Shown piece by piece: positions 46,391-57,871 of a stretch of 64,000 bases of DNA. The notes under the pieces were generated by a model. It had not been told where the DNA came from, ran no database searches, and worked only from the letters and a program-made list of their open reading frames with translations. A program made the translations under genes and the position numbers. This DNA comes from Ancistrus triradiatus (taxonomy: Eukaryota > Chordata > Actinopteri > Siluriformes > Loricariidae). The stretch covers positions 298,462-362,461 of the forward strand of contig JAJAGP010000559.1 in NCBI GenBank assembly GCA_025084515.1, given 5' to 3'. Position 1 is the first letter of the stretch, and each line of letters starts with the position of its first letter.

Positions 46391-48189
46391 CCATTTAGGA
46401 CATGCAATCAGCATACTACTTATATAAGATTATAAGATATAAGGTTACAGCTATTATCATATTTCAAGAAATTAGATAAAGACATCTGGATTTTAGTCCA
46501 AAAATTAAGTTATTTGAGCATGTGTGCAGTTAAACTAATATCGTCTCTCTTTTTTTTCTTTTTACGTCTGCACAGACTCAAGTGACACACAGAGAGAAGT
46601 GGTTTTGTATCTTTTTTTCTAATTAGTGGGGGTTGTTCCAGCTGCCCTCCTCCAGGCTGAGTGTAGCAGCCATAGTTCATCTCCTGAAAGAGGCTAAAGG
46701 TCATTTAGTCCTCCCACACTCACCCCACAGGACTCCAAATGCCTTGTGCTCCTGTGCTCTGACCCCCAACGACCACTCTGCAGACATCTAGTTGCTGAAG
46801 CTTGTGGAGGTTAGAGTTCAAAGGAAAGTGTTGGAAGAAGCCACTGTCATATGGAGCTTCCTCAATCTTTCTCCACCTATACTCCGTTTGTGTTCCACAG
46901 AATTTGTTATACAAAGTACAACAGGATAAAGTGCAACGATAAGAATAAACGTTCTCATTTTCAAGGAACAAATAGTAACAGAGATACAAACTCAAACAAA
47001 AATTTGTGTATTTGAACACACCCTTTTCCCTTATTATGAGCAATTTTCTCCACTTCCTTCTCCTTCATCAGCCACTTCCTGTTTGCTCCTGATTGGCGGA
47101 AGTGTGCTGAACTCAGACATCCAATCATTGGTTGGTGTGTCCAACAAAAAGACTCTGACCCTGTGTAAGGAGGTCAGGATTGGATGTTCCCTCTGGCCTT
47201 GGTGAGGAATGAAAAATGGTAGTGAAGTGCCACTGGGGTCGTTGAAGGCTGTGGGGAGAATTAGGGTTAGCCATAAATAACACATACTTAACATGTTTGG
47301 AGAAAAAGCACTCACAGTGTCAATCATCCTCCTGTCAGGCTCATAACTCTTAATGCAACTGCTTAATAACCAAACATGCACTGACTTGGACATTAAACAC
47401 ATTTATTCACAGATTATGAATCCAATCATTATCACATTTCAGCATCCACATACAAGATTTCACGTACCCATGTATAGTCATAATCGTCATATGGGTGGAG
47501 AGACAAATTATGTTTCCATCTTTGGATCAAAAATGTGGCATCTTAGGAACCAGTAACCTACAGATGATTTCCATTCACTGAAATGTAAGTAAACTAGGAA
47601 CAATAATTATAATATAGGCTGTGGCCAATAACAGAAATTAAGATACAAAATTGGGATTACATTACTCATAATTTTTTTAAACATATACTTTTAGAACAGG
47701 AATAACCTATGACTCTTATTTCTGAGAGGAGGGCCTGAATCTCTATATGTTGTAAACTCATTCATCTGACAGAGGGTATAAGAGTTTGTCTTCACTTCTC
47801 GTATTCAAGCCAGTGAAAGTTCAAACCAGTGGCATCAATTGGCTGGTCCAGTTTACACAGCTAGCCCTAGCAAATACACAGACTAAAATCCATTTAGTAC
47901 ATGCAGTGCTGTAGGTTGTCAAGATTCAGATTCAGCTGGCTTGGATAAATGTCAAATGCAATGTAAATAGCTTTGAGTATGCTGGACATCATTAAAGGTC
48001 TAATCAGAATTTTCAAATTCACATGGATGTTACTTTGCAAAATATTTAGCAAAATTGTGGTCCATTATGTAACTTCAAATAACTTACGTTAAATGTCCAT
48101 TTATTTATATCATCCATTTTATTTCAGTTAGCCAACAGGAGCTTTAATGATTACTGATTATAAACTCCTGGAAAAAATTAGATAAATTT
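46391..48189. other. Unassigned interval with exon-like minus-strand frames
   Basis: Three minus frames (47402-47034, 47043-46720, 46704-46510) follow each other. The first spans a candidate 67-nt intron (47249-47315: donor GTGAGT, acceptor CTCCCCACAG, branch-like CTAAC), but splicing it breaks the frame. No recognised family and no supported gene. 47560-48189 is anonymous. Confidence 0.25.
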
Positions 48190-48530
48190 TGTGTTTTCTT
48201 ATCTGCTTAATCCTGGTCAGAGTCCTGGGAAAGTCAGTGCCTAGCTGGCAGCACAGGGTGCAAGGCAGGAACAAGCCTAGAGAGGTTACCAATCCATTGT
48301 AGGGCCATACACTCTCTCATACACTAAGGCACTTTAGAAACACCAGTTAGCCTAGTGCATTTCTTTGGAATGTGCGATTAAACTGGACTACCCGGAGTAA
48401 ACCCATGCGGACACAAGGAGGACATGCAAACTCCACACAGGTCCAAGGTCGGGTCCAAGGTCGGGATTGAATCGGAGACAATGGAGCTGTAAGGCAACCT
48501 CCCTAACCACTTGAGCCACTGTGGCACCGT
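48190..48530 (-). repeat. SINE-like repeat, family B, reverse
   Basis: GCTTAATCCTGGTCAGAGTC, GGTGCAAGGCAGGAACAAGC, AACACCAGTTAGCCTAGTGC, GGACATGCAAACTCCACACAG and CCACTTGAGCCACTGTGGC appear in the reverse order of the 53165 copy. A short internal duplication (GGTCCAAGGTCGGGTCCAAGGTCGGG) is present at 48442. Confidence 0.75.
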
Positions 48531-48710
48531 CAGAGGTTAATTATTATATTCCAAGTGCCTCGCTGATAATTTTATGTCTCACATATAAATATACAGTTAG
48601 CAATTCTTATGTTTATGTTCTTTGGTTTTTGTGCTGGACAAAATCGCTTCTCAAATGCAAATCTCGTATCCGTTTGACACGAAAAGCTTGTCTTGAATAT
48701 CAATTGTGCA

Positions 48711-48724
48711 CTGCCACCTGGTGG
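48711..48724 (-). promoter_or_regulatory. CTCF-like core motif
   Basis: Minus strand CCACCAGGTGGCAG, a full match to CCASYAGRKGGCRS, followed by TGC as in the longer consensus. Same orientation as the motif at 12643. Confidence 0.5.
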
Positions 48725-51359
48725 AGTTTATGAGCAAATACTCTAATAACGTGACAAACCTATACACATTTATTTTTAAATTATATTATACGATAAACCC
48801 ATTCACAAACATTTGCCCGTTTATTAGGTATCCTTATTGCATACGTATGCTCCATATTGCTGCACATAGTAGTACCGTATACAATTGCTGTATTAGTAGC
48901 TATGCATAACAGGACCATTACTGAAGAGATATTTTGGTGTTATATAGTGTATAATATAAGATTATAGCATGTAGCCTACTTGCAAGAGATCCTCAAATTT
49001 GTTGGCTTATGAATAAAGTTTGTATACTTAAATGTATTACTAATAATACCAAACTGCTCATAGTACACTAGTAGCCCTCATTGTCATATTAAACCTGTAC
49101 AAGTGCAATATCAAGCAGTCTCATCAAGTCTTTCAGTGCAGCACAGGTATACTACCTAGCCCTTAGAATAGAGTTTGTCGTCCATTTGCTACTTCAGCAG
49201 GCTTTGCTCTTGTGAGAAGTCTTTAGACTAAATTTTGGGAACAAACCCTAGACCCATTAATCAATTGACACACACACACACACACACACACCAGTTGACC
49301 TAACACATGTCTTTGGAATATGTTGAGGAAACCAACATAACTGGTAGAGACCCACACAAACATGGAGAGAACATGAAAAATCTGCACAGGTGGAGTCCAG
49401 ACAGGGAATTGAACTGGGGATTTCTGGACAGCACTAACCACTTGTACCCCAGGCTGCCTTTAATAGCTTTCTTATATAGCTTTGGCTTACAAAAATTGGC
49501 AAGACTTGCAAAGTCTGTAGAGCCGCATGTGTTTACAGTAAATGTGAAACAGGACATTGTAAATCCCATACCTTCTGCTTTCTATTGAAGCAGGGTGATC
49601 CCAGGGAGTTCTTTGTGAAACTCTTTCTAATTAGTGAGGGGTCTAGGACGTCCTCTGCAGTGATGTATGAGTGCATTTCTGGAAAAAAAAGCTTCCAGAT
49701 TGACAAAATTGCAGTTGCTGACCCTGCCATCTAAAATCCAGCAATGACCTTAAAAAGACTGCAAGACTGACAATCATTTCAAATGGTGGAGTTAGCTCAC
49801 CTCCAGTACCAATTTCATATTTTCATAACATTAACTGATAGGACAGCACATACGGGATCAATCATTGCTGTAAAAAGCCGTAGGTATTACCGCAAAACAC
49901 TGACTAGTCAGTTACATTCATGACTGATCAAAGGGGAATAACCCATTTCTCGCCTGTGATTGACTTCCTTGAGTTAAAGAAGACACCTCTCAGTTGTTCA
50001 ATTTTCCCACAATAAAACATTGCCTCAAATGCTTGTAATTGTCCTTACAAGTAACCTCAGTTTGCAGTTCTTCTTCAAGTCAACATCTATAGGCAGCCTA
50101 TTGCATAGTCAACCATTGGACTGTTTGTATCAAGACTAGCATTTCTTAATTTTCTTATTCGGGATGATCAGATATTTTATTAAACTGCTGTTCAAACTTG
50201 GATTATGCAAACTGTGTAGCTGATTTCCATCTGAAGGTTGTGGTGGCCAATTTATGTGTAATTTTTCAGTCACTACCATACATGTGAACTTGTGAGGATA
50301 CTTATGGTATTGGAACTGTTAGAGCAACTTGAAGTATAACCTGTATAACCTGTGTCAAACTTTGTGCACCCAAACAACTCGCCAAACTTCAAGGTGTTCT
50401 CAAGGTTTTGATCATTGTTACATTTGCAAGGCATGGACTGTGAATTCTACATAAAAAGGTTGCTTGGAGCTCACTCGCTTCTCCGGGATTCACTTGGGTC
50501 AGCAAAGTCTTGTGTGATAAAGGTGAATGAACTTATTAACAGGCCCATATAACAAAGTCAATTCATCAAATACAAACTCAGGCAAAATGGAAAATCCAAA
50601 GACAATGTTAATATAATCCAATTTTAAAAGGTGCTATTAACTGTTAGAGCTGGCAAATGTGATCTCCAATATTCATTTTTCTTTGGTTTATGATCGCTTG
50701 GAGGAGATCCCACTGGATGCGGTAATTCTACCACGAGCTACCCTCCAGATGGCATCTCATTGGGACCTTTGTTACGCGAAGCTTCTCTACCATATCACTG
50801 TGGGAACACCCAGAGAAGTCATTGTGGGGTAGTGGCATAAGAAGGACAGGGTAAGGGGGGATACTTCTTCTCCTGGAATGGAAAAGCCTGCTGATAAGCC
50901 CAGAATATAGGGGCTGGCTTCATCATCGGAAACAACCTGGTTGGCCAGCTTGCTGAATTGTTCTAGGGCATCAGCAAACACCTAATGACAGCTGAAGCTG
51001 GACAACAACCAGATGGCCACTGTTATGTGTGCATATGCTCCCACTATAACTCACAAGAGAACATCAAGAAAGCTTCATGCATCCAGTTCAGTGCCAGTGC
51101 TGGCTCAGATTACTAAACATGGAGAGGCACTGTTAGGAAAGTAGTTGTAGAAAACATCATTTGCAAAAAGGGTCTCTTCCGGAACACAATCTCTATTATC
51201 ATTAACAACTTAATGACACAGAAAAAAAACAAGTTTTAAAACATCCTGGATGCATCTTCACTGCAAACACTGGCATTTGATCAGATCAGAAACAGGAATG
51301 ATGTAGATTTAATGAGTGCAATGACTAACACAGACTAACACAGTTGTCTCTGTTTAAAT
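48725..51359. other. Long anonymous interval
   Basis: Contains the CA run and repeat at 49268-49460. The minus segment 49660-49590 looks exon-like (see findings). No gene is supported; the minus frame at 50787-50981 has no domain. Confidence 0.4.
49268..49460 (-). repeat. (CA)n run and degenerate SINE-B fragment
   Basis: 49268-49291 is a CA run of about 12 units. 49292-49460 carries GTTGACCTAACACATGTCTT, TGTTGAGGAAACCAACATAA and GAATTGAACTGGGGATTTC, reverse SINE-B-like text. Confidence 0.55.
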
Positions 51360-51610
51360 GACAGGGTGTTAAGCCATTTCAAGGCTAAGTCCAAGATTTT
51401 TCACACATCCATCATGGAGCTGCATTATGTAGATGAAAACGCCATCCTTGCCCGCACAAAAAAGATCTTCAGTGCATACTTGATGCTTTTGCCAGGGTAT
51501 ATGATCTCCTTGGTTCTGCCTTGAACAGAAAAAAGTTTTCATCTACACCCAACTGGAAATACTCACTTGCAGATCCACAATAATGCCCCCACCAGAGGAC
51601 CATCCTACTG
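51360..51610 (+). mobile_element. LINE reverse transcriptase scrap
   Basis: Plus-strand frames read MELHYVDENAILARTKKIF (51415), then shifted LDAFARVYDLLGSALNRKK (51482). These fit the YADD-box region LQYADDNAILAxSxEDLQ..LxxFAxAYxxLGLxLNxKKT of a LINE RT. No other part is found. Confidence 0.6.
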
Positions 51611-51979
51611 TACTTTTAGTGATCACCGATGATAATGATGATGATGGTGTTTATGTGTGTGTGTGGAGGTTGTATATTACTGACCAAATGTGCTCACAAC
51701 AATAAAAAAAAATCTCTAATTTTTTATCTTGAAGGGACATTTTGTTGGTCCTCAATGAGGAAAATTACGTTCTGACTTTCTTTTGAAAAAGCAAAAGAGC
51801 CAAAAGATTATATGTTGTCACTGAAAAGTCCCCATGTTAGAAAGACAAAAAAACTGTGTGCCCTGCGAAAGACTGGTGCCTTGTCTGGGGTTGGTTCCCA
51901 CCTTGTGCCCTGTACTGCAGGATAAGCCCCACCCCCAAGAGACCCTGAATTGGATTAAGTGAGTGTGGATTGAATGCAC

Positions 51980-52295
51980 AAACCCAAATCAGAAAAAGTA
52001 GGGATGGTATGGAAAAAGCAAATTAAAAACTCTGCAGTGTTTCTTACATTTACTTTGACTTTTTTCCATTGCAGACAATATGAACCCAATATATTTTGTG
52101 TATTGTCTGGTGAACTTCATTTGTTCATAATTTGGCATTCCTGCAGTAGTAGTTTTTACAATGGAGCACTGTCTCAAAGCAGCTTTACAATTTTAGATTA
52201 TTTTCTAATATCTAAGACAAATCCCAATCCCTAAACGTTGTAAGGAAGAAATCTTGGGAGGATCAAGACTCAAAAAAGAGAAACATAACATTTTG
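51980..52295 (+). mobile_element. DNA-transposon end plus dispersed repeat D fragment
   Basis: 51980-52150 (CCCAAATCAGAAAAAGTAGG, TTACATTTACTTTGACTTTT, ATTGCAGACAATATGAACCC) matches the left end of the element at 3965. 52153-52295 is a plus-strand piece of repeat D (CACTGTCTCAAAGCAGCTTT, GGAGGATCAAGACTCAAAAA). Confidence 0.6.
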
Positions 52296-53164
52296 CTGGT
52301 CCCCACAACTTTAATTCCTTGTTGACAGATATTTCATTAAAAAAAATCAACATAGCCAATATATTTGCATTCATTCTGTTATGTAACTGGAAAGTCCCCA
52401 TAAACATACGATTAACAAGTGTAAGTGTGTGCGCGCATGCGTGCCACTTTTCAATTTAACTGATGGTGCCCTCTGGCGAGTGATGCGTGTAGAGCAGGAA
52501 TTAATGAAATTAAATCTGAGTAATTCTTAAATTTCTAGCAAAATCCCACAAAGACATAATAGCTTACAAACATGAATAACTTCATAGAAAAATTTTGAAA
52601 GTTGACTTGCAGAACACAAAAAGCAGACATTGTGGAGACAGATGTCAACTAGAGTGGCACATGGGGCTGTTACAATAAAATAGTATAAAATCTGCATTTT
52701 TGTGTATAGTTTAAAAGAATAAAGGGGGCTATAGGAATGGAATGGAAGTGTTGTGTCACATATTCATACATTTGCATGTGAAAAGGAGTTCTGTGCTTAT
52801 AACGTGTCATACATAGGCTACTGGTAATAATTTGCAAATGTTACAGTATTGGCACTCCTGGTCAAATGAAATGTTTTGTAGACATTCTAAATAAAAATAA
52901 AAACACAATCTTTGCACGGAACACGATATAACTCTGCAAATATATAATACCTTAATGACAGCACTTTCTTCTATTGTTTACAGATGACACAACATATGCC
53001 ATATATCCCATCTACAATCTGGAACATCAAATGCTTAAAAACTCTGACGAAGATGATGTGGGCCTTCAGAAGGTACCACAACAAGACTGTGATGGATACC
53101 TTTACTTTCCTGGGAATCTCCTGGGACCTAAAACCAGGATGCTAAGATTATCTGTACAGTAGGG
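52296..53164. other. Anonymous intergenic DNA
   Basis: A weak CTCF-like match (GTGCCCTCTGGCGA, two mismatches) lies at 52466. No gene supported. Confidence 0.4.
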
Positions 53165-53500
53165 TGACTCGGGTGGCTTGGTGGGTCATTGGGGAGCACT
53201 GTCACCTCACAGTAGGAAGGTCCTGGGTTTGATCCCAGGGTGAAGCGACTTGGGTCCTTTCTGTGTGGAGTCTGCATGTTGGCCCCGTGTCATGTGGGTT
53301 TACTCCGGGTACTCCAGTTTCCTCCCACAGTCCAAAGACATGCTTGTTAGGTTAATTGCTTATGCTAAATTGTCCCCCAGCCTGAGTATATATGACTAGG
53401 TTCGATATAACCTTGAGTATTAATGTAAGCTTGTGTCTGTCGTTGAATGGCATTTGATGCTGAAGCACGACGTTAAATAAACTTAATAAACAAAACAGTA
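53165..53500 (+). repeat. SINE-like repeat, family B, longest copy
   Basis: GGCTTGGTGGGTCATTGGGG head, GGGTTTGATCCCAGG B-box-like element, TCCTTTCTGTGTGGAGTCTG, CTCCCACAGTCCAAAGACAT, and a tail GCACGACGTTAAATAAACTT. This copy shows the whole repeat. Confidence 0.8.
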
Positions 53501-54332
53501 GGGTGACAATATTTAAATTGCATTTTGTTTTCAAGGTGGTTTAACTGTTCTATGTGATATTTATCTGTGCAACCTGTCATAAAGCTGTACACTAATTATC
53601 TGTGCAACATTCAAGAAATTATTGAATATAAATAATATGCAGATAAAGAGTGACCCTCACCAGGAACAGTATGTGGTAGCTGAGAATATGTCAAAATTTA
53701 TTTGCCCTTTTTAATTAGGCTTATTTAATTTGTGTACCACAATAAGGTAGTTTAGGTATGGCATCTATGTAGGACAACAATGTGATTACAGCTAAAATAA
53801 TATGTTAGAGGGCTATCAGAAAAATGTATAATGACACTGGTATAGTGAATGAAGAAGGGGCTAAAAGCTGTCCATTGACTCAAAAAGTATGTGCAGAATG
53901 TAAAGGATGAAATTTACATGGCACAGATTGCAATTAGAAAATACCTGAATCAAAATACCAGACTGCTGAGAGGGTTGACTGAATAGCTTCTGAAAACCAC
54001 TTAATTATGTGGAGGAGCATCAGAACCTATTCTGGAATGGATGCTAGAGTGTTAATTGGTCCAACATGTGGGTGCCTTTGTTCTTCAGTGTTTTTTATCT
54101 GTGGATCAAACGCCTTTTGGCCTTAACAACTGTGTATACTGTCTGTGTAAGAGTGAAATTGGGTGACGTACTTTCCCTGATAAAGCGAAATAGCATCCAA
54201 CCCCTATTAGGACAGACTGTAATTACTATAGGCTATGACTATTTTACACTTCAGTGTTTACTACCAAAGTGTATTCTAAACACCTAGTTTTACCATTTTC
54301 TGTTTTTTGTATAGTACAGCTATTTTCAAATA
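53501..54332. other. Anonymous intergenic DNA
   Basis: No gene or recognised repeat; the plus frame at 54066-54287 has no domain. Confidence 0.4.
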
Positions 54333-54865
54333 TACAGTACTGTGCAAAAGTACGAAAGTCCACCACTAGATTAGCTATACCATTGTTGTATCAGTGGTAC
54401 CCTGACTATATATAATTATCTCACAGTCTCTTTATTAGAACACAACCAGAAAATACAGGAAATGTTTATGCAGTAATTAAAAATGAAAAGAAAAAAAAAA
54501 CAGATCAGAAAAAAACAGCTTCTATAAGCTACAGTGGCAAGTACTGTATTTAGTGTGACTTCACCTTACACTTGAGCAATAGCAGCACCTGGCAGCTTCA
54601 TAGGGATGCATGAAGTCAACCATTGGTCAGGAATGGTCTTTTTTTGGGAAGGGTAGCATCAAAGAAACCACTTCTTTGGAAATGAAACAGAGTGAAAAGG
54701 CTAATATATGCTAAAGCTCACAAAGACTGGAATGAAGATCAGTGGAAAAGAGCATTTTGGAGTAATGAATCCACGTTTTGGGTCGAATAGTCAACAATAT
54801 GTTATATATGGTCATTATACCATTGCCAAAACAACAAATCTAATGGTGGCCTAAGACTTCTAAAA
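54333..54865 (+). mobile_element. Internally deleted Tc1-like element
   Basis: The left end is TACAGTACTGTGCAAAAGTA; the right part is AATGGTGGCCTAAGACTTCT, the classic tips of another Tc1-like family. Inside, CTCACAAAGACTGGAATGAAG and GAGTAATGAATCCACGTTTTG encode HKDWNEDQW and SNESTFW core text. The right tip is truncated. Confidence 0.75.
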
Positions 54866-55471
54866 TGTATTAGCCAAACCAGTACTCTCTAGCCCTTAAT
54901 GAATAGGCACATGTAGTTGTAAATAAAGTAAATAACAAATCATGTAAAACTGACTATTTACTTTATTAATGGAGACTGCTGTTACTACTGATACAAAAAG
55001 CGCATTGACAGACATACTCCACTATTAAAATCAAATTTTTCATTAAATATTCTGCAAAATGTAGCATTGCTAATTAGAAATCACAAAACACAATGGCCAG
55101 CATATGATGTTATTAATGAGAGACTAATATAGTGCATAAGGAGTGCAATGGTTTTAACATCAGTCACCATTACAGTTAATGAACAAGCTTAAGATGACAA
55201 TGCAATAACGCTTAGCATCAGGAAGTGACCCTTTGTAAAAACAAAAATGAGATTCTATCCTCTTGAACTGGATTGTGCTGAGAGCCATTGCAAAGGACCA
55301 TGCATAAAAAAAACTTTCATCCCATCCTCAATCAGCAAGCCTCCTGTTGCTAGGATTAACCAAAGTATGCAGTAATGAATGTACAAGCACAAATTTCCTA
55401 TGTTAATCATACTATTAAGTAAGTGATCTGTACGCAATCTGTATGTGTTTGGGGGCGGATGTGTGTTTATG
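54866..55471. other. Upstream region of npvf
   Basis: No repeat or gene recognised. AT-rich; likely contains npvf regulatory DNA, which cannot be resolved by eye. Confidence 0.4.
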
Positions 55472-55479
55472 TATAAATA
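55472..55479 (+). promoter_or_regulatory. Candidate TATA box of npvf
   Basis: TATAAATA begins 47 bases before the npvf ATG. If used, transcription would start near 55500 and give a 5' UTR of only about 15-20 bases. A longer transcript from an upstream promoter is equally possible. Confidence 0.45.
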
Positions 55480-55518
55480 GTCCCGTAGCATGTTGGGTTC
55501 TGCCAGAAGGATTGGAAA

Positions 55519-57720
55519 ATGACTTGCTCTGCGTTTTCTCTAACCCTAGGCATTCTCAGTAGTCTGGTGGTTCAGGATGGTAGCACTGTCAGGCTTCCAC
55601 TTGCTGGTACCAACGGCATTGACACACTCACAAGCAGAATATCGCTGGAGGTAAGTCATTTTTATTTCCTAGAGTCTGTCAAATTAGTAATCTGTTTTGC
55701 AGTTGTATGTTTTGATCCATATATGCACTTTTATTTTTATTTGATTTCATTTCGGGGTTTTTTTTGTTGTTTTATCCCTGCTTGTCCTGGTCAGGTTAAG
55801 CAGGAGGTCCAGTGCCTCTCCCAGAGAATACAGGGTGCAGCTGTAAGCATACCCTAGACTGTATGCCTTTCCATCGCATGGACAGAAAGGCCAGCATTTC
55901 TTATGTTAAGAAATTAAAAAAAAAAATTTTTTTTGGATGATGAATTCACTATTGGAACTAAATGTAAAGATGAACAACTTTATCGTACTCCAAAGAGGGA
56001 GAGAGAGAGAGAAGAAAAGCTCAGAGCAACTTGCAATTGAATGTGCCATTGTTAATGTCATATCAGGTCCATCATTAATGACAAAGACCTTCAAAGAGAC
56101 ATCTGCATTGTGAAATCTGTTGCTAACCCAGAGATTCTGGAAGTTTTTGGTCAGTCAAACTTATGACAAAATTAGTAAATACACTGGGTTAATAATATAT
56201 ATATATTTTTTTTATTTTCTCTGAAACCCCACCTATTCTAGCTAAAAGAAAATGTATTATAAGGAGACACATGCAGAACATTTTAGTTTAATAACAGTAG
56301 CTTGTAACATTCCACATTTTGTGAACACTGGTTCTGATTACAAGCATATTTAAAGACACATTTCTCTTGAATTATTATTTTTCTTCAAAACATTCTGTAT
56401 TACCAATGCCGGAGTGGTAAACGGGATAATGTGGAGAATTCCCGGTGGGCCGCTTAACTTTTGGGCCGGTCTGGAAAAAAAATAACAGATCACATTGGAA
56501 TATTTAATTCAATGTAAGTGATATGTTATTTAACTTCTGCACGTATGATTGAATAAGTTTCTAATAAAAAACAGTATAGTAAGAGCTGGATTGTCGCTCC
56601 ATTTATCCAGTTTCCTGCACCATGGTAAAAGTGTGCCGAGCTTGGACATGAAACTCCTGAGCTGAAAAGTGGCCCCATTCCGGCCCTGTGTACTACTGTC
56701 AATGAGTGAATCTTGCTACGATTTTGGACAAAGATGAAAATTAATATAATTTAGATATGAAAATTCACTAAAAGGAGTGTGTTTCATATGGCTACCAACT
56801 GACCAGTAAAATCTTCTGGGTAATAATAAACTGTTGTCAATACAGGAAAAGCACAATGATGAACTTCCCCGGAGTCTGGAGATGGAGGACTTTGCTTTGA
56901 GTGTAGCTCCAACCAGTGGCAGGGTGAACTCACCCACCATTCTGCGCCTGTACCCGCTCCCAGCTAAATCATCACATCCACACGCCAATCTGCCACTCCG
57001 CTTTGGGCGAGAATTGGTGCTCATGCAGCAGACAGCCAAATCAGCCATTAACCTGCCACAAAGGTTCGGTCGCTCCCAGCAGAGAGGCTCCACTTCCAGC
57101 CTAGAGTGCAGTGTGTGCCGGCGTAGCGAGAGTCCACCCTCTGCAACTTTGCCACAGAGGTTTGGTCGGCGGAACCTTGTGTTCGGGGAACCAATACTCA
57201 CGTCTTCATCAATACATGACAGGTAATATACATACACCTGTACCAGGTGCTCACATACTTGGTGTCTGAAAATGTGGGTACTAATGTGGGTATACACTAT
57301 AACAAAAATACAGATTAATATATTTATTTTTCTTTTATACCTAGCACATGATTTACTTTTAAATCTGTACAGTTTCAAAGCCTGTTCTGGACAGATGACC
57401 TGGTAATTAGTGAGGTCTTCCGACACCAATCAATCAGACAATCATGTGCATATATTCATTTAAAATGTTATTATTAACATTTAATTGAATGAGTAATGTA
57501 GCTCAGGAATATGGGTATTCACATTATAAGAATTGGCTTTTTTGTTTCAGGGTTAGTACCTAACATTTCTATTTAAAATGTTCTTCTAAAACTTAGAATG
57601 CTTAGCGTATTTTAAGCACACCTATCTCATCTCTACTGCAGGACACAAGACTATGACTACATCATCGAAACAATTCAAGACCAAGCCTCAAGGAGTAAAA
57701 CATACATGGACTTAGATTAA
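55519..57720 (+). CDS. npvf: Neuropeptide VF precursor (LPXRFamide/GnIH/RFRP), complete, 3 exons
   Basis: Precursor of secreted RFamide neuropeptides (gonadotropin-inhibitory hormone type) that act on NPFFR1-type receptors in hypothalamic control of reproduction. Join 55519-55650, 56846-57222, 57642-57720; 195 residues. Donors GTAAGT and GTAATA; acceptors TTGTCAATACAG and CTCTACTGCAG; phases 0 and 2. Exon 1 encodes the ATG and a hydrophobic signal-like segment (SAFSLTLGILSSLVV, 4-18), cleavage site uncertain. Exon 2 encodes the peptides: LPLRFGR (93-99), LPQRFGR (114-120) and LPQRFGRR (146-153); each G is the amide donor and R the cleavage site. A CSVC pair (132-135) lies between the second and third. 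Exon 3 encodes an acidic tail ending TYMDLD. The ATG is the first in frame; an in-frame stop lies at 55486. Length and three peptides are usual for teleosts. No lesion seen. Confidence 0.95.
55651..56845 (+). other. npvf intron 1
   Basis: 1,195 bases, GTAAGT...TACAG. Contains a SINE-B-like scrap (55780-55860: GCTTGTCCTGGTCAGGTTAA, CTCTCCCAGAGAATACAGGG), and at 56405-56475 a repeat scrap with GGGCCGCTTAACTTTTGGGC. No exon missed that I can see. Confidence 0.6.
57223..57641 (+). other. npvf intron 2
   Basis: 419 bases, GTAATA...CTGCAG, AT-rich with no recognised element. Confidence 0.7.
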
Positions 57721-57721
57721 A
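57716..57721 (+). promoter_or_regulatory. ATTAAA overlapping npvf stop codon
   Basis: ATTAAA, the commonest variant polyadenylation signal, spans the stop codon TAA. If used, the 3' UTR would be only about 20 bases. The next canonical AATAAA signals are at 58328 and 58567, inside a transposon. Confidence 0.3.
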
Positions 57722-57871
57722 GAAAGGCATAACTAAGAGGCAACAACATGATCCTACGGCATTGTGGGTGTCTGTGTGATGGGTTTCTTCTTTCTGCATG
57801 TATTTACATCTGTACTTGTCTGAATGTGATTCAACAGAAAATGTGTTGTTTGGTGATGATAAACATTTAGC

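Noticed and set aside
47034..47402. Functional spliced gene on the minus strand
   Set aside because: The 67-nt candidate intron breaks the frame when removed and no family is recognised; reported only as a low-interest finding.
52466..52479. Third CTCF-like site
   Set aside because: Two mismatches in the core.
56716..57429. 237-codon minus frame opposite npvf exon 2
   Set aside because: It is the antisense shadow of the npvf coding exon.
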